Shown: piece by piece, positions 47,181-58,816 of the stretch | Layout of the letters: the number at the start of each line of letters is the position of its first letter | Position numbering within the stretch: position 1 is the stretch's first letter | The notes under the pieces: model-generated | Told to the model about the DNA's origin: nothing | The model's database searches: none | Seen by the model: only the letters and a program-made list of their open reading frames with translations | Assembly (NCBI RefSeq): GCF_000005505.3 | Contig: NC_016132.3 | Location: forward strand, 19,706,501 to 19,770,500 | DNA length: 64,000 bases | Source of the DNA: Brachypodium distachyon | Lineage: Eukaryota; Streptophyta; Magnoliopsida; Poales; Poaceae | Direction of reading: 5' to 3' | Position numbers and translations under genes: made by a program

Positions 47181-48626
47181 TTTAGAAAGGCTGAAATGAG
47201 ATTTTGTCCATACATAATGTATGTAAGAATGTGTTAAGATTGTTTAATTGTCGATCTTTGTTGGCAATGTTGTTTTGTTGACATGATGGTACTCTATGGC
47301 AGCATAATACTTAGTTGGTACTGCCTAAACGAAGAAAGCTTGTCTGATGATGTGATATTTTGTATGTACTCGAAATGGATGTATGATGGAACTGCATATT
47401 TGTCGTGAGTGATCTTTTCATGGTTTTGAAATGTATTGTACACTGTGTTACGATGTCGTTGTTATGACTGAAGAGTAGGATGTGCTTGAGTTGAATGAAT
47501 GGTCCAAGTATTGAACGTGGAAGCAGCGTTTGAGTTGGATGAATAGTTGTGGCAACTCATCCAAAAAATTATAATCAGCTGGAGTGAGAGCAGGTACCTT
47601 GATGTACCTGTTATTTCCTGAAGGTACCGCCAGGAAGCTTAATGTACGAACGGACATTGAACATATGTGATATTTTTCAGTTTTGTACCCTCATGTACCT
47701 GGATGTACTATATTACTGACCGTGGTATCGAAGATGTACTATATTACTATACTCAGATATTTGTAGTTTTGGGATTTATAATTCATATGAACAGTTATGC
47801 GTTTGATGAAAGAATTTGGATAGTTATAGTTAATGATTTTAACTTTTATTGCTGTCCCTAAGAAAGTAGATGTACAAAGCTGCGGGGGCCACGTCGTGTT
47901 AAATCTATAATAGTGCGAGCCGTACAGTATCACGGCCTTAGGTATTTGCACTCCCTGGACTAGAGGAAGACTGGCGGAGGGCGAAACCACCTAAATCGGC
48001 GGCCGATTCGTCGGCTTTGGTGGGGAATCGGTTTTCCTCGCGTGAGTTGCTCCTGGTGCTGAGTCAAGAACATCTCCTCGGGCCGGAAGCAGAAGGGAAG
48101 TAGGTACAGTACAACCATTTCGATGTTGTTCTTCTTAGATTTGTTATTTTGTTCTCATGGACGAACCCGCTAGATTCGCATTTGCAGCAGTTGTCTTCCG
48201 TTAGTAGGTTTACCATAGATCTGATCATTTATCGTTACCCAATCGAGGTTGAATATGTGCTGGTAGATTTCCTTATAGTTGTGCAAAAGATTGCAGGTGA
48301 TTTCCTTGTAGTTGTGCAAAATCTTTTTGGGTGGATTTGATGTACGATTGTACTTTTACATATTAGAAAGATGGATTTGGAAGTACTTAGGGTACATGTA
48401 AAGATTTACCTCCGTGAGGTACTTTCTCTGGTACTGTACAATGATGTACCAGAATTTGTGATTTCTTAACAGCAATCAATTTGGGTACCTGTTACATTAC
48501 AAATTAAGCTTCGTTCCTTCAAATAAATCACTTTCCATGTGCCATCATTTTTATGAAATCGAGATTCTATTAATTTGGGTACCTATTATTTGCACTGATA
48601 CGACTTGTATCTTACTTTGTTAAGAT
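47181..48626 (+). other. MULE spacer between P1 and P2
   Basis: GTAC-rich AT sequence, then a GC-rich block at 47875-48100 (CGGCGGCCGATTCGTCGG) that probably holds the promoter or leader of P2. No coding frame recognised. Confidence 0.4.
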
Positions 48627-51600
48627 ATGGTTATATCACCGTCGAGAGCACGTCCGAGAGGCAGACCATCAGGTTTTAGAAGTGCGCATGCAGGTAGGTG
48701 TGAGGTGCTGTTTGTTTATGCAGTTTGTTCAGATGGAAATAACTTATGTGTAAATATTTTTGTTTTTGTTCATGCTGTTTGAGTACAGTACATTATGTTT
48801 GTTTCAGTACTGAACTTGTACTAATTTAGCTTTACATTATCTATTTCTCAAAATGGTACTGATTGAAGTTAACATATTTTACTAGAAATGGAATCCAGTG
48901 CATTACTAAGAAGAGGAAGAACTGCTGGTACTCCTAGCCAAGGGCGTGGAAGCAGAGGACAGAGCATTCCTTTACCTCCTCAAGAAATTTGGAATCCCAA
49001 ATTGTTTGGCTCTCAAAAGCCACACATTCTGCATGAAATATTCTCAAAATTTGATCCTTTCAAACTATTATTGATGAAAGATATTTCTTTTCATGGGTTG
49101 GCAGAAATGCCGAAGCAGCAATGGAATCAGCGGTTCTCATTTTTCTGCCTATTTCAGACAGATGCTGATGCGGATCCTATAGAATTTGAGTACCCTGATG
49201 GCACCAGAGCACCGATGTACCCATCACATGTAGTGGACATCATAGGCATCAAATCTGAGGGTACACGTGTTTCTGTTGTTGATGATAATGTTCCTGAAGA
49301 GACGGTGGCAGAAGTTTGTAGGGCTGTAGGAGTTCAGGAGTTAACATTGTCTGTTGTTTGGCATGTGGTTGAAAGGGACATTAATGAGCAGAGCACCAAA
49401 CAGGAGCAAGAAGCCTTCCAAATAAGAGTTGTCATTTTGGCATTTGCATTTATGCTGGACTGCAGAGACCGTGAACCTAAGCTGCCAAGATATTTACTTC
49501 CTTACCTTACTTCTGTTGAGAAGCTTAAGCAAGTGAACTATGGAAGGTGTGTACTTGACATTATTGGTATTGCTGCTCGAACGGTTCAGGAAAAGAAGAG
49601 AAGTGGGTATTCAACATGCACAGTAGGTGGTTGCTCAATTGTCTCTCAGGTTCGATTGAATTTGACATTATATGAAATTTCTATTACATTCTGTTCTGCA
49701 TTGTACTGGTGAGGTCATATGAATTTAGTGTCACATTCTATTCCGCAGATATTTTATTTAGATTCCCTCGATTTTGGCGTTAGGAAAGCACGGTCAGATG
49801 TTTTCCCTAGAATCAAGGCATATGATAAGGAGAAATTAGATTTGCTTATAAGTATGGACAAGAATACTTATAATGTGAATCTGAGCCAGTGTACGGTTAC
49901 TGCAAGGTAAATGTCGTGACATGTGTAATCTGTTATTAGTTTAATGTGATAGATGAATTTTCTGATATGTGAATTATTTTTTATAGATGAAAGATCAGCT
50001 GAAGGTTCAAGACAGAGGGAAAGGCATAGCAAGAGGATCAAGCAGGCCTAAGAAGAAGAAGTACAAGAGTGATAGGCAAAGTAGGAAACAGAAGTGTTTC
50101 ACTGCTTTGATGAAGGTTGTTGAAGATCACCATGGTGCAGATGGTTATGTTCTCAAAGACCTGAGAAAACAACTGCAGGAAAGGAAGAACTTACTTCTAC
50201 AGCGTATAGCACAGCACATGGAGAATGAGAGTTCTTCTGCTGAATCCGATGAAGATATGACATCTGAATGGCTGTTATTTCTGATTTTGAACATATCGCA
50301 TGATATTTGTTAAAATAAGTAAGGTATACAATGTGCTTTCAGGTCATGGCGGAGAACAACATTCGGTCCCTGATGATGCAACATCAGGTTATGGCTGCCA
50401 GAAACACACTTTTCATGTTCAGTCACTTAAGTGGTTCATTTTGGTAATATTTTTTGTCGTGTAGGTAACCCTGCATTCAGAAATCCTAGTCGGTTACCGC
50501 GAACTCCTGGTGTGTGGCAAAGGCCGAAACATGTTAGCAAGGAGCGTTCAGAAGGTAAAGAGAGTACATATCTGTCCATATTTTTTGTTTTCAGGTCAGA
50601 ATGCACTGAACTGATGGTAATGTACTCACGTACATTATTTGACAGTACGAGTATGCATTAATGATGATAACGTTTGAGAGGACAGCAATACGAGTCAAGT
50701 GGGTCAGAAGAGAGGTGCAGAAGGTAATTGGCAATTTATGTGGCATGTTACAAATTTTTGTGGCAAGGGCACTAAAATGATTTCTACTTCCATGTTAGTA
50801 CCAAGGAACTCAGGAAGCGAGTCATCAAAAAGGTTCGGTACATATGAAGTTTACGTTGTGTTAACAAAAGGAAATCAATACCATATTGAACGGGCACATA
50901 CTGTGAAATGTGAGATGACAGGAGAAATTTCCTTTTTATGCAGATGCAGGAGTACAAGGCAAGAGGTAGATGCATCGACAAATGTTAACAACAGGAAATC
51001 TGATGGTTAGTTCCCCTTTGTACTTTGATGTACCCGATGGTACATTACATTAACACTTTGTTAGCCAAATTTTTAGTACCACAACTGCATGATCCAATAT
51101 CAGATGTTCAAACAGAAGACATCAGAAATATTGCAACAAGCAGTACGTAGTTCCATCTTAAAAATTGTTTTATTTCAGTATATATTAATTATGTGAATGT
51201 GAAACGAATATTTCTGACGCAGGTACAGTTGGTGATGTAGTTAACCATTTAGATGTACATAATTCTATAAAGATAATGGTTGCTAAAACACTTATGTTGC
51301 TGAAAGACCCATGTGCTAGACCTCCAGCAAGTCCAGTTGTTCCTGCGGGCAGGCAATTGAAGAAACAAATTGCCAGGAGGTAAATTCTACTAACGTGTAA
51401 TTTTTCTATAAGTAGTCGATGTAGTTAAGTCAAAATAAATTTGATGCAGGGGGCCATGTCCAGAACGGTTGACTGAAGAAACAGAGAAAGAACAAATGGT
51501 TGAGAATGTTGTTGCTCCATCAGCTTCAAGTAGTCAAGTACCTTTGGAATCAAGCAAGTCATTGTGTAATATATGGTCAGTACTTTGTTTAGATAACGCT

Positions 51601-52611
51601 GTCAGGAAGGTAAGTTTTGTTGTTTAATAGTTTAGCGGAACAGTACCATGAAGTTGTACTGAGTGGTACATAATATTAAATTTGGACTGTACCATCCAAT
51701 TATAGGTCAGAACTGCATTCAATATATTCATACTGGTGGAAATGACGAGCGCGAAGGACATCATTTGGTGAAGGATGTAAACCCTAAAACCATAGAAGCT
51801 GTCCATGTGGAATCACCGGTTGTAGATCCGAAAGAAACATTTGTTGAGGGTACTTACGTGTGGAGAATCATTAGCATATTATGTCATTGTGCAGAAATGA
51901 GTAAATGAATAATTCTTGATTTTTATCTGTTGTAACAGGAGATGGTCCCGCGAAGAAGTTTGATGTTGCCCCCGCTCATACAGGTGGATCTGAAAGTAGT
52001 AATTCGGGCAACGTAGATGATTTAGTAACCAGTTTATTCATGAGCCCGCCTGCGAATGAAACGTTGGAAGGTAATATTAATTTGTGTTCTGATGAATGGT
52101 ACTTTATTTATTTCAATTAGGGTGTTAAGAAGAAGAAGCTGTGTATTTCGTACTGCAGGTGCATTTGATGCTGTTCCAGGGCCTGAAGCTCCTATCTTTG
52201 ATCAGACACCACAATGTATGTTCTCGTACCGTTTTCCATTTTTGTTGAAGCTGTGAACTTTGTAAATTTTTAGGATGTCGAATATGCAGGCAAACGCAAG
52301 GACGCAAATTGTTTTGTGGGTAGTCCGGTCGAGGGCCAGAATTTGGAGGCTGTACCTGATCAGTTAATGGCACGGCATGATCCATCAGGTTCGAACATAG
52401 TATATAGATTGAATGAATTTTTTTATAGTATTGTGTTTATATTTGGCTTAAGATGTACATCGTTATGAGTGTAGATTGTTCTCTTAAAATTGGACCTCTG
52501 AAGGTGTACGAGAGGCGTTACATACCGAAGAAGTACATCACGTTGCTTAATAGGATTTATGGCGAGGAGGAAAGCGCAACAGGTGTCACTAAAGGCACTA
52601 GTACTTTCTAG
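48627..52611 (+). pseudogene. P2: multi-exon MULE-borne gene, better preserved tandem copy
   Basis: Exons seen: 48627-48693, 48886-49649, 49749-49905, 49987 to about 50273, then short exons to a final one at about 52478-52611 (LKVYERRYIPKKYITLL). Exon 2 is open for 254 codons: NPKLFGSQKPHILHEIFSKF, FEYPDGTRAPMYPSHVVDII and LPRYLLPYLTSVEKLKQVNY. It ends in STCTVGGCSIVSQ, followed by IFYLDSLDFGVRKA in exon 3. The basic patch RPKKKKYKSDRQSRK is retained, possibly nuclear. One base is missing near 49890 compared with P1, which shifts the end of exon 3, so the gene is probably not intact. The function is unknown. The same N-terminal domain type occurs in the ULP-like gene of this element. Confidence 0.6.
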
Positions 52612-53620
52612 TGGACTTCGAAGAATTTGTAGAACTGAAATCGTACTATCTTATGGTTCTTTATATTCCGTGTGGTAACTGCAAGAAACTAAGTTATGAT
52701 GACCTCGTTTGTACGTGTGGTTCGTGGTACCTGTAGGGAACAAGGTTAAGATGTGTTTGAGACGTGACAATTTATTTCTATTACTCGTGCGGTTGCTTAT
52801 GTTAAGTACCTTTCCCTGGTTCACGGTGTAGACAATCACACATGGGGTTACTCGTGCGGTTGCTTATGTTAAGTACCAGAAATGCCATACGAAGTGTAAC
52901 GAAACAAAACTTAAAATGGGACAGACATAACAATCTCATGTTCCATTAGAGAACACATCCGTAAGTACGTGAAATCCAAATTTCATGAGTGAGTACACAG
53001 CGCAACATGAAACCATAAGTACATGACGAAATAACCAGCAGTTGTAGAGTCCTGTGAATGTGTACATGGTAACATTAGCACTTAAGTTAACGTTCGAAGT
53101 TGAGAACAATCGTATTAAAAATGCAGTAACCTTTAGCACAATGTAAAGTGCACTGTTCTAAAATAATTGAAAGTACTTGTAAGTAGTTCAAGTAGGTACC
53201 TATTATAAATTCGTGAAATAAGTTTGGAAAGAATTTCAGTACTTATATATCTGTGGATACAACTTAATTTGCTGCGAGTTTGCATTGTATGTACTTTTTT
53301 TCCCATAAGGTAGGTAATATTATGTTTGAACTACGGGTTTGTCTTTGTAAGGAACACATTTGTTCTTGACAGTTATATTGATGTTTGCTATTCGCACGGA
53401 ACATATAATTGTGGCGCATGTACTAATGTTTAGAACAAAAGCAGTTGAAGATACGCATCAGGATAGCAATTAAGCTCGCATACATTGCAGCATATAAGTA
53501 CTTCAAGGTACGCAGTTGTACTGAACTAGGGACGGTATTACAGAAGTTCCGGACCATAATCAGAACCGGTATTTGTACGGTACGAGTTGTTCATGCAATA
53601 CTGGAAGAGAACATCAGCGG
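52612..53620. other. MULE spacer, no gene seen
   Basis: AT- and GTAC-rich. A 24-bp phrase (TTACTCGTGCGGTTGCTTAT and GTTA) occurs at about 52781 and 52848 as a short direct repeat. Confidence 0.45.
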
Positions 53621-56600
53621 TTACACTTGTCTCCAATTTGGTGGATCAAGGATCTTCAGTATGGGTAACGGTAGCCTGGCTTTGTTATTCTCCATGGTGA
53701 GGAGTTCATGAAGGAAGGTATGTTGCAGCCGTGAATAACCTTTCTGTGAGGACAAGAGAGAATGAACATTTAGAAATTTGTAGTAAAGGAGAACGTGATA
53801 ATTATTGTAACATGCAGAAGCTACCAGTGTGAGTGGGTGCTCCAATTCATCCCCATTGTAATTGCGGATACAATGTAACATGCATAATCCGCTTTGTTTC
53901 CTGACACAGGAGGTAGGATGTACATAAGGTAGGAAAAATAGGAGGTACATAAGGTAGGAAATAAAGAACAGGCAAGTATGTTATACATGTTAGGTACATG
54001 ATGTGTTTTGTCGGGAAAACGAAACTTCCGGTCATGGGTATGATTGGAAGTGTAATAATGTACATAATCATGACGCAGTGCAGAAAAATTGTGCAATGAT
54101 TTTGCTTACTTGTTGAATTTGTCGTCTGTGAGCACTGGATATACGTGAGGGCACTGTTTCTTCTGCGGATTCCAATTTTCATAGTATTTGTTGAAGCAAT
54201 CAAAAAGCTTATCTTGAATGATATTAGTAGAATAAGCGTGCAATTCTTTAAGTGTTTCCGATTCTAGAACCAGCCCCAACGGATCAAGTATGTGAATAAC
54301 CTCCTCCTTCATGTCAAACATGTAGGCAGACCAGGATTCCTCAATAAATGAAGGTACGGCAAACTACAGTTATTATTGGAAATGTAGGTTAGTATGAGTA
54401 AGTACATATTGAGTGTATGAGAACATAGATAATTTCAATGGAGTTCGTACCATTCTGGTGCACGACATGTTGTACGTAATATTGTCTCCAATAAATTGTT
54501 GCTGGATTGATAAGAAAGATGTCAAGTCATTCTCGGCAATCGCGCATACCTGTTTTTGTACAATAGAAACATGTAGGCGGACAACTAAGATGAGTTATTT
54601 GGAGGAAATGCAGAATTTATTGTAAAGAGGTTAGAACATACAGAGAAATCACTCTCTAGGAGATGACGCCAACGCATCCTGCAATTGGTTGGTTCCATCC
54701 TTGTGTCTAATTGTGTTAACCGCCTCACAAGGAGGTCACACATTTCGAAATCAAGAACATCGGCACCAATAAGTTGGTCATGTACTGCAAATCCATGCAT
54801 GGAGATGTACCGAGGAAATTGAGTGGTAACCCATGGCCTGGTAGATAGAATGTCATTAAATGTCATGTAAAATGAACTGAACTTTTTAAATGATAAGATT
54901 ATGTCTGCTTACATTTTCAGATAGTGTGGAGGGGCGTCAGCACACCATTCCATAAGAGAAACCATGAGGTCACCATCTGGTTTAGGATGAATGTATCCTT
55001 CAGACCAAGGTGAGGGTGCAAACGTACCAACCTTTGTTCGACGTTTGCAAGGTGGTGAAGAAGAGGTTGCACCAAACAATAAATTACTCGCAGGGCATTC
55101 AACGTCTTCGGACCTCATCATCAAATCTACGACAGCATGTTCCATGTATAATTTTGTAGCAGTCGGTGAACATGGTGCCAATGGGTCTGCTTCTGGAATT
55201 TTCTTGCCGTCATCGCCCAAAGCTGCGAAGGTTGGTACATGTTGTTTAGTGATGATTGGTACAGAGTTGATGCCAAGATCAAAAGTTGGTGATTCGAAGT
55301 CCATGTTCTTGAACATAGATGTGCTGGTCTGAAGTCCATCTATGTACAAAAGGAATAAAGATAAGTATTGTTCGCACGAATAGTAACTGTGACAGTCATT
55401 AGGTTGAGGTACCTGAGCCATCAGTCTTCGAAATCTTTTTGCTGGCATCCTGAATTTCTGATGTTGACCTCTTTGGTGTGTCCGGTAGGGATTTCATTGG
55501 ACGAATGGGTGAGGTACATTCCTTGCTGTCAGCTACATTCGTGAGTGCAGCGTTAAGACGTTTGTACAATCGAAGAATTGTGTTTGTGTACCATATTCAG
55601 TTTACCTTCGTACTGAGAGTCAATTTCATCTTTGTTGTGTCCTCTTCTTACGGAGCTGCTCCCGGAAGCTAACGTAGAATAACGTGTTAAGGCAGGAGAA
55701 GAAGTCATAATTGTAAATTTTGTTACGGCGTTGAAGAAGTCATAATGGTATATGTAGCTTGTGTTCTTGCTGTTGAACCTGAATGTTGCGGTGGCAAAGG
55801 GCTGAAGGAGATGTGATTGCATATCTTGTCTGCAAGCCATAAATTTTGGTGTAGCACAAAATTCTTCTCAGTTGTGTGCCTTTCGTTCATTCCTCTTGCC
55901 ATGTTTGCATTGTACTATTTCAAATCATTGCCAAGTCTCGTATTGCACTAGTGAACATAATTTTCATGTGAACACATTAGTCATTGAAGTAAGTACATTG
56001 ATGTGGGATCAAGTTTTGGAACGTATAGTTTGTTACCAGATTAGGATACTTTTATCGGAGGAACTGGGGCAATGTTGCAGCGCTAATTTGATTTGTTGTA
56101 CCGGAGTTCGTTGGTACGGAATGCAGCAGGGCAGGAGTTGGTCCCGATCTGGTGGGTAGAGCAACTGGTTGTACCATAGTTGGTGACATGGTGGGAACTC
56201 GAACAGTACCCCTTGCGTTGAACTGCATGGGAGAACGAGTAACTGAGTTTGTAAGAAGATGCTTGAACGGAAGTAATTGTGTGGGTACTTGCATGGCAGA
56301 CTGAAAATAACAACTGTTACCTGGTTGGCTCCGTAACCACCTCCTGGCCTAGTGTCAGCTAATATAAGTTTGTTAAGTACTTCTGTTGGAAAAACCACCA
56401 TACGAGGGTACATGTTCTTCCGGGTTGCAATGGTCCAAGTAAAAGATTATCTAAATAATGTATCTAAGAATGGAACGATAGAGGATTAATGCTTAAGATA
56501 ATGAAGAATTCATGAAGGGGTCATAGAAGTTCGTTTATGTACCTGCAGAAATAGATGGCAAGCAGATATGTTGGAAACAACTTTGTTCATGGATAAGTCG

Positions 56601-57310
56601 GCTTGTACTTTCTGAGCAGCTTCAATGATACCTTTGATAACATATGCACACCAGTTGTACTGACTTATTTCTTCCGTACAACGCAAAGCTCCAAGGAAAT
56701 CAATGTTAACGTGATCGTACTTTGTTGATGGTGACAGCAGATGACCCATGACAATGATAACAAATGCCATCTTGAATGAATCCTTCTATAATCTGGTGCT
56801 GCTTTCTGACAATTCCATAAGGACAATCTTCTCAGCATCTTTCAGGCTGATCTTGCTTATAGATATCCCAGATTGTTCACGGAGGTACGCCATTGCAGCA
56901 TCAGATATTTTTGTTTCTGGGCCTAGCACATCACGATGTCCGCATGGGATACCAAATACTTTGTTGACATCCTGTGGTGTGAACTGGAGCCTACAAGCTT
57001 CATCTAGTGCAATTGCGAAGTCTATGCAATCCACTTTAGCGAGAAGCCAAGTACTGAACATGCGATTAATTGCATTCCATAGAGGCAATTCAAGTAAGCC
57101 TCCAAAACCTATTTCGTTGACCAACTGTCTCTTTATAGGATTGAATTTCTTGATAATCCAGTAAAGGGTCTTTGCGGATGTCCTCGATGTTGCCGATTTG
57201 GTACTTGAAGAAGTTTGACTTTCTTCATTGATGTCGTAAGGTGTGACGTCTTTAGTACTTAGTGGAGCAGCAGTATCAGAAGTGGCAGCATGACCTTTTA
57301 GCTAGGAAAA
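53621..57310 (-). pseudogene. ULP1-like (C48 family) gene on the minus strand of the MULE
   Basis: Read on the minus strand. 57310-56786 gives an N-terminal domain (LYWIIKKFNPIKRQLVNEIG) that ends at a TAG. The same frame continues to 56510 (MAFVIIVMGHLLSP ... NISACHLFLQ). 56500-56345 gives the PRMVVFPTEVLNKLILAD block after a frame break. 55448-54915 follows with a Ser/Pro linker, and 54840-54640 with PWVTTQFPRYISMHGFAVHD. 54340-54106 has ESWSAYMFDMKEEVIHILDP, and 53900-53621 has QSGLCMLHCIRNYNGDEL and LLTMENNKARLP. This is the order of plant ULP1-like peptidases, which process SUMO-type proteins. Where His-Trp and Asp-Cys-Gly are expected the reading gives Ser-Trp and Gln-Ser-Gly, so catalysis looks lost. 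Confidence 0.65.
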
Positions 57311-57439
57311 TGAACAAAAGAGCGTTAGACGGCAGGGAATGTCGTATAACAGTTAAGAAGTATGATGGTAGTGTAACTTGGTTGTAGGTACGTAAGGTAC
57401 ATAACAATTTACATGAAGTACTTCATGGCATTGTAACTA

Positions 57440-57870
57440 TACGTGCTACTATGCGAGTAGTGTGAACACAGGAAGCAGTATGAAAACAGATTTTACTTTG
57501 TGAAAAGAGCATGTACTCTGAAAAAAGCATGTACTACTACGAGAGTACATAAAGAACTTTGAAAGTAGCAGGTATTATTGAAACCCCAGGTTATATGAAA
57601 ATGCGATGTACTCTGGCAGCAGTACGTACTATCAGAAATGCATGTACTGTGAGAACAAACAGCGGTATAGTATTTCAAATTATTGACATATTTGGTATGT
57701 ACATAGTGCTGCGAGAGTACATGAAGAACTTTGAAAGGAGAACATAGTATGTAAACCACACGTTCGATGTAAAATAGCATGTAGTATGACAGCACGATGT
57801 AATTTCTGAAACTGCATGTAGTGTGAGAAGAAACATGGGTATACTATTTGAAATGTAGAAGATGTGTGAG
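57440..57870 (+). repeat. MULE-internal intergenic repeat, copy 2, itself tandemly duplicated
   Basis: Matches 39440-39780 (CTCTGGCAGCAGTACGTACT, AAATGCATGTACTGTGAGAA). A second, more diverged unit of about 160 bp follows from about 57700 (ACTGCATGTAGTGTGAGAAG). ACATGAAGTACTTCATGGCA occurs at about 57410 and again at 58063. Confidence 0.75.
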
Positions 57871-57884
57871 AGGTACATAACGTA

Positions 57885-57942
57885 CTCCGTCCGTTATGAA
57901 AATGTTGTCGCTGTTTTACTTCAAATTCGTAGTAGAACAGCA
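57885..57942 (+). mobile_element. Half of a Stowaway MITE inside the MULE
   Basis: CTCCGTCCGTTATGAAAATG followed by TTGTCGCTGTTTTACTTC matches the left half of the element at 63739-63822. The right terminal repeat is missing. Confidence 0.55.
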
Positions 57943-58808
57943 AAATGGCTTGACAAGTGCATAATCTTAGTAAGCAAGAGGCGGATGGAAAATTGGACGG
58001 GACAATCTCGTAGACGAGTTCATAGTTATATAGACAACACATGAATAACAGTTCAGAACGTACATGAAGTACTTCATGGCATTGTAACTACATGTACGAG
58101 ATGTATGAGAGGTACAGTTGAGAAGGTACATGCATTTTCAGAATCATGTAAAATGGAGTACATAAGAGGAGATAAAGAAGTTGGTACAGAATACCTTGGA
58201 GAGACTCATGGAATGGAGAAATTTATTAGGAGGAAGGCGATAGTGTTGAGACCTACGAATCGGACGCAACAAAAAAGGAACGAAATTAGCAAAGTGAAAG
58301 ACAGCAAGAGAACAAAACATAGGACGGAAATAACAAACCTGGAAAACAACGTTGGTACAAATCAGGAGTTTAGAAACCGAGGTCGGTACATTGTGAAGTT
58401 GACCAGAAACAGATCGGAAATAGAAGCTCCGTAAGAAAAGATGAAGCGGTGCAGATAACAGATGTCGACCAGAACAGAATGATGGAGAGCAGAGTCGGCG
58501 AGAGAGTAGAAGAGAACTGAAGAACTGAAGAAGAACCGAGGAAGAGGAAGAAGAGAGGAAGAACAGGATGAAGCCGGAGAGAGAGAAGGAAAGCAAACGA
58601 AGCCGGAGATGAAGACGGTATCTGACAGTAGAGTGGGACCCGAGACAGGACCGGACGAGGCAGCACAGGCCTAGGAAATGCGTCAAATCAAGGGGGAACA
58701 GTGCCATCCTGGCTGAATTTCCAGAACAGTCAGATCGAAAGAACAGACGGATCGGACGGTAAACATCGTGGGGGTATATCATGGGGAGAGTACCAAGATC
58801 TTTGGCTT
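57943..58808. other. Right end of the MULE, no gene seen
   Basis: A GA-rich stretch at 58430-58620 (AGAACTGAAGAAGAACCGAG-like) is purine-biased on the + strand and could be a leader of a minus-strand transcript. The last 150 bp hold the right terminal repeat. Confidence 0.4.
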
Positions 58809-58816
58809 TCTCCCTC

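Larger units (their letters stand above)
35339..58808 (+). mobile_element. Giant Mutator-like element (FAR1-type transposase, ULP-like gene) inserted in the intron of gene D
   Basis: Comparing gene D with gene C shows about 23.5 kb of extra DNA in the intron. The possible target duplication TCTCCCTC (35331-35338 and 58809-58816) lies in CT-rich sequence and is weak. Imperfect terminal repeats can be aligned: left from about 35351 (GGTCGACCCTCCACGATATA), right read inward from 58794 (GGTACTCTCCCCATGATATA), with CCCCC and GATCCG-like blocks following. Contents in order: transposase, acidic protein gene, P1, P2 (all +), ULP1-like gene (-). Known: plant MULEs can carry ULP-like genes (Kaonashi type). 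Exact ends are uncertain by about 20 bp. Several nested elements are an alternative. Confidence 0.72.

Noticed and set aside
57361..57870. CRISPR-like array
   Set aside because: Plant transposon context. The units of about 160 bp are imperfect tandem repeats with no constant short repeat and unique spacer pattern.
35331..58816. TCTCCCTC as the target duplication of the MULE
   Set aside because: Not accepted as proof. The intron start is CT-rich in all four genes, so the match could be chance. The true ends may be about 15 bp further in.
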